7,406 nt of DNA, from assembly GCA_017538775.1 (NCBI GenBank), contig JAFYIF010000239.1, forward strand, positions 1 through 7,406, read 5' to 3'. Origin of the DNA: Oscillospiraceae bacterium. Its GTDB lineage: Bacteria > Bacillota > Clostridia > Oscillospirales > Oscillospiraceae. Both the position numbers and the translations under genes were made by a program. The notes beneath the pieces are model-generated. The model was given only the letters and a program-made list of their open reading frames with translations, had not been told where the DNA came from and made no database searches. This document shows, piece by piece, positions 6,050 through 7,406 of the stretch. Within the stretch, counting starts at the first letter, position 1, and every line of letters begins with the position of its first letter.

Positions 6050-6078
6050 TTGCATTGGATTCTCGCACGCGCTATAAT
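6050..6078 (+). promoter_or_regulatory. Predicted promoter of the remnant ATPase and downstream genes
   Basis: TTGCAT (6050-6055) and a perfect TATAAT (6073-6078) are 17 nt apart. The ATG of the broken ATPase follows at 6114 with GGGAGTGAG (6101-6109) as a possible ribosome site. Although the first gene is dead, this promoter may still transcribe the small genes downstream, since no terminator is visible between 6114 and 7406. Confidence 0.7.
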
Positions 6079-6113
6079 ATAAGCAGATTAACCGGTAAGC
6101 GGGAGTGAGCGGA

Positions 6114-6280
6114 ATGTATCGGCATATAGACGATTACCTGTCCCAATAGAAAGAGAGCAAATACCGCAAGCCGCTGGTGATCCAGGGTGCGCGGCAGGTC
6201 GGCAAGACCTATGCCATTCTGGAGTTTGGTCATAAGAACTACGACAACGTCGCATATTTCAACGTTCAGACCAGTTCCGC
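6114..6280 (+). pseudogene. N-terminal remnant of an AAA_14/DUF4143-type ATPase
   Basis: From the ATG at 6114 the frame reads MYRHIDDYLSQ, a TAG stop (6147-6149), then KESKYRKPLVIQGARQVGKT and on to DNVAYFNVQT. This is the start of the large family of about 400-residue ATPases with an AAA_14 domain and a C-terminal DUF4143. The Walker A loop GARQVGKT is intact at codons 25-32. The stop stands where relatives usually have Trp, so a single TGG-to-TAG change explains it. Similarity fades near 6270-6290, where another gene fragment starts in a different frame; more than 300 residues, including Walker B and DUF4143, are missing. An internal restart after the stop would give only a short P-loop peptide. 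Gene family and decay are clear; the exact junction is inferred. Confidence 0.85.
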
Positions 6281-6457
6281 GCTGATGACAATGTATACCG
6301 CTCCGTCCGGCTTTTTGAAACCGGCGTACTGGATGCGGAGGAGACGGTCAAGCGGCTGAAAACAGAAGTGTTGCGGAATCAATGGGTGTTTTGCAGTGAT
6401 AAAATACTGTCGTTTCTCAGCTTCGTGGAAGCTCATCCAGTTCGAAGGGATGCATGA
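6281..6457 (+). pseudogene. C-terminal remnant of a DUF3990-like protein
   Basis: In the +2 frame relative to the ATPase fragment, 58 codons are open from 6281 to the TGA at 6455-6457. They begin ADDNVYRSVRLFETGVLD and continue with ETVKRLKTEVLRNQWVF (21-37) and a final helix KILSFLSF. I recognise this as the C-terminal end of DUF3990 proteins, which typically show a segment like GPVADDNVY followed by a phrase on leaf-like NQ-hydrophobic pairing near the end. The N-terminal catalytic-looking half (HGS motif region) is absent. DUF3990 is, to my recollection, placed near ADP-ribosyltransferase-fold proteins, so a toxin role is plausible but unproven. No start codon or ribosome site serves this piece. 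Its stop overlaps the next gene's ATG by ATGA, which shows the original gene was translationally coupled to it. Confidence 0.7.
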
Positions 6458-6696
6458 CCGTGGGACAGGACCAGTTTCAGGCTATCATGCCTTTTATTGT
6501 AGACGATCTCACCGCGCTGATCGTGCAGCGTCAGAGCATGTCCGAGGAAGAAGCCGTCATGCTGCTGTATCGTTCCACCCTGTACAGACTGTTGGAGCAG
6601 GAGGACACAAAGCTGTGGCAGTACAGCACGGAGATGCTTTATTCGCTGTTCCGGCAGGAGCAGGAGACGGGAACAATCTCATTCCCGGATGTGTGA
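6454..6696 (+). CDS. Small conserved-looking protein downstream of the DUF3990 remnant, function unknown
   Basis: This 80-residue acidic, probably all-helical protein has no signal peptide or membrane segment. Visible landmarks are FQAIMPFIVDDLTALIV (8-24), SEEEAVMLLYRSTLYRLLE (30-48) and the phrase EDTKLWQYSTEMLYSLF (50-66). I recall similar small proteins beside DUF3990 and DUF3791 genes in Clostridia but cannot name a family with confidence. The ATG at 6454 overlaps the stop of the DUF3990 remnant. However, AAGGGA (6445-6450) lies only 3 nt before it and 9 nt before an in-frame GTG at 6460, so GTG may be the used start. The frame is intact while the gene before it is destroyed. If DUF3990 is a toxin, this may be an antitoxin or immunity protein left behind; that is inference. 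Confidence 0.75.
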   Translation: MTVGQDQFQAIMPFIVDDLTALIVQRQSMSEEEAVMLLYRSTLYRLLEQEDTKLWQYSTEMLYSLFRQEQETGTISFPDV

Positions 6697-6711
6697 GGAT
6701 GGTGATACTCT

Positions 6712-6924
6712 GTGAGCAAAGAGATGTCGTTTACCGTGTTCTGCCTGGAGAATTATAAGGTACACCGTTCCCTGACTGGCAGACAGACCGCGGAACTGTT
6801 TCAGCGTTACGGCGTGTTTGACTATCTGCGGGAGTTCTACGATGTGCTCCATACGACGGGGTATCAGTATATCAATCATGATATCGACAGCTTTTTGGAA
6901 ACTCGGAACGCTGTGTTCCCATGA
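6712..6924 (+). CDS. DUF3791-like small protein
   Basis: This protein of 70 residues begins with GTG at 6712, preceded by AGGATG (6697-6702) 9 nt upstream; an ATG four codons later (6724) is the alternative. Diagnostic features are FCLENYKVHRSLTG (9-22), a hallmark ELFQRYGVFDYLREFYDVLH (28-47) and TTGYQYINHDIDSFL (48-62). These match my memory of DUF3791, a family of 60-80 residues found mainly in gut Firmicutes, usually beside DUF3990. No biochemical function is established that I know of. It follows the 80-aa gene by 15 bp and appears cotranscribed. Its stop TGA overlaps an ATG at 6921 by ATGA, so a slightly longer form of the next gene could be coupled to it. The family call is fairly strong; the functional role is open. 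Confidence 0.8.
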   Translation: MSKEMSFTVFCLENYKVHRSLTGRQTAELFQRYGVFDYLREFYDVLHTTGYQYINHDIDSFLETRNAVFP

Positions 6925-6965
6925 TTTCAAACGGTTCGATCATAACTCAAAACGGGGGCATTTCC

Positions 6966-7247
6966 GTGAAAACTGTTTCGGTACAGCTTTCGGTTCCGGA
7001 AGGCATGATGCCTTATCTGAGAAATGAAGAAAGCGACACGGCCTTTGAACGAAACGCGATGCTGTTGTTTCCGCTGATCCAGAATTGCACGATTTCACAT
7101 GGAAAAGCGGCTGAAATTCTCGGCGTGCGCAAAACGGATTTGATTGAGTTCTATGCCGCAATGGGGATCCCTTATCTGAGGCAAAGCAGAGAAGAGCTCC
7201 TGGGAGACCTTGCGACGCTGAATCGGGTGATGGGTGAGAAGCAATGA
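6966..7247 (+). CDS. UPF0175 family protein, probable antitoxin
   Basis: UPF0175 proteins are small DNA-binding-like proteins usually encoded just before a DUF3368 PIN-domain protein and regarded as VapB-like antitoxins. The 93 residues start with a beta-strand segment KTVSVQLSVPEGMMPYL (2-18). A predicted helix-turn-helix follows, with CTISHGKAAEILGVRKTDLI (41-60) and EFYAAMGIPYLRQS (61-74), the core family pattern. I place the start at the GTG 6966-6968 because GGGGG (6954-6958) lies 7 nt upstream and the family normally begins at this strand. An ATG at 6921, overlapping the DUF3791 stop, would add 15 residues (MISNGSIIT...) without family likeness and remains possible. Its stop overlaps the toxin start by ATGA (7244-7247), typical of coupled toxin-antitoxin genes. 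Such antitoxins commonly repress their own operon; no clear operator was found. Confidence 0.85.
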   Translation: MKTVSVQLSVPEGMMPYLRNEESDTAFERNAMLLFPLIQNCTISHGKAAEILGVRKTDLIEFYAAMGIPYLRQSREELLGDLATLNRVMGEKQ

Positions 7248-7406
7248 TCGTCATTTCAGATTCCACGCCCCTGATCACCTTGATGAAAGCCGCCAAGCTC
7301 AATATCCTGCAGGGCTTGTTTGGAGAGGTCCGGATTCCCGCAGCCGTGTTCTCTGAGCTCACGTCAAACGAATCGTTCCGTGCGGAAGCGGAGCTGATCA
7401 AGAGCA
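7244..7406 (+). CDS. DUF3368 PIN-domain protein, probable VapC-like toxin, 3' end cut by window
   Basis: The first 54 residues are visible and the frame is open to the window end. MIVISDSTPLITLMKAAKL carries the first conserved acidic residue of PIN ribonucleases (Asp6), and RIPAAVFSELTS (30-41) carries the second (Glu38). This is the N-terminus of DUF3368 proteins, usually about 150-170 residues long. PIN toxins of the VapC type are Mg2+-dependent ribonucleases that cleave tRNA or rRNA; activity of the DUF3368 branch is inferred from fold and gene pairing. The ATG overlaps the antitoxin stop by 4 bp. Whether the rest of the gene, with the remaining acidic residues, is intact cannot be seen. 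Confidence 0.88.
   Translation, partial: MIVISDSTPLITLMKAAKLNILQGLFGEVRIPAAVFSELTSNESFRAEAELIKS

Noticed and set aside
6940..7401. Minus-strand open frame of 153 codons
   Set aside because: It is antisense to the UPF0175 and DUF3368 genes, has no family resemblance, and the plus-strand pair has clear motifs and overlap.
1..7406. CRISPR array, rRNA, insertion-sequence transposase or riboswitch
   Set aside because: I saw no regularly spaced direct repeats, no transposase or integrase motifs, no rRNA segments and no known riboswitch core on either strand.

Overview
The window looks like chromosomal DNA from a GC-rich Clostridia bacterium, most likely a gut Oscillospiraceae relative of Flavonifractor, Pseudoflavonifractor or Lawsonibacter. 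This rests on the gene order hprK-murB-rapZ-whiA, the zinc-ribbon L28 protein, the Firmicutes-type promoters and Shine-Dalgarno sites, and the strong G/C bias of the left three quarters. No species can be named from the sequence alone.

Positions 1-5225 are a housekeeping block, all on the minus strand. Read in the direction of transcription it is hprK (HPr kinase/phosphorylase), murB (peptidoglycan precursor reductase), a 250-bp spacer holding a hairpin-rich repeat, rapZ (P-loop nucleotide/RNA-binding regulator), whiA (LAGLIDADG-like DNA-binding regulator), then a PRPP-type phosphoribosyltransferase with its own promoter and a cytidylate-kinase-like protein cut by the window start. The set links carbon-catabolite sensing, cell-wall precursor supply and growth control. 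The yvcK/glmR gene that usually sits between rapZ and whiA in Firmicutes is not there.

Positions 5226-5972 hold a divergent promoter region, rpmB (L28) with a strong promoter and terminator, and a tRNA-Ser(GGA) gene with a consensus-like promoter and encoded CCA.

Positions 5973-7406, downstream of the tRNA, are visibly less GC-rich and hold accessory genes on the plus strand. First comes a hybrid pseudogene: the N-terminus of an AAA_14/DUF4143-type ATPase with an in-frame stop, joined out of frame to the C-terminus of a DUF3990-like protein. Then follow an intact small protein whose start overlaps the DUF3990 stop, a DUF3791-like small protein, and a UPF0175 antitoxin / DUF3368 PIN toxin pair whose toxin runs off the window end. 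This is best read as a decayed, toxin-antitoxin-rich island beside a tRNA gene. The most interesting part is the DUF3990 / 80-aa protein / DUF3791 gene trio, whose first member has been destroyed here.
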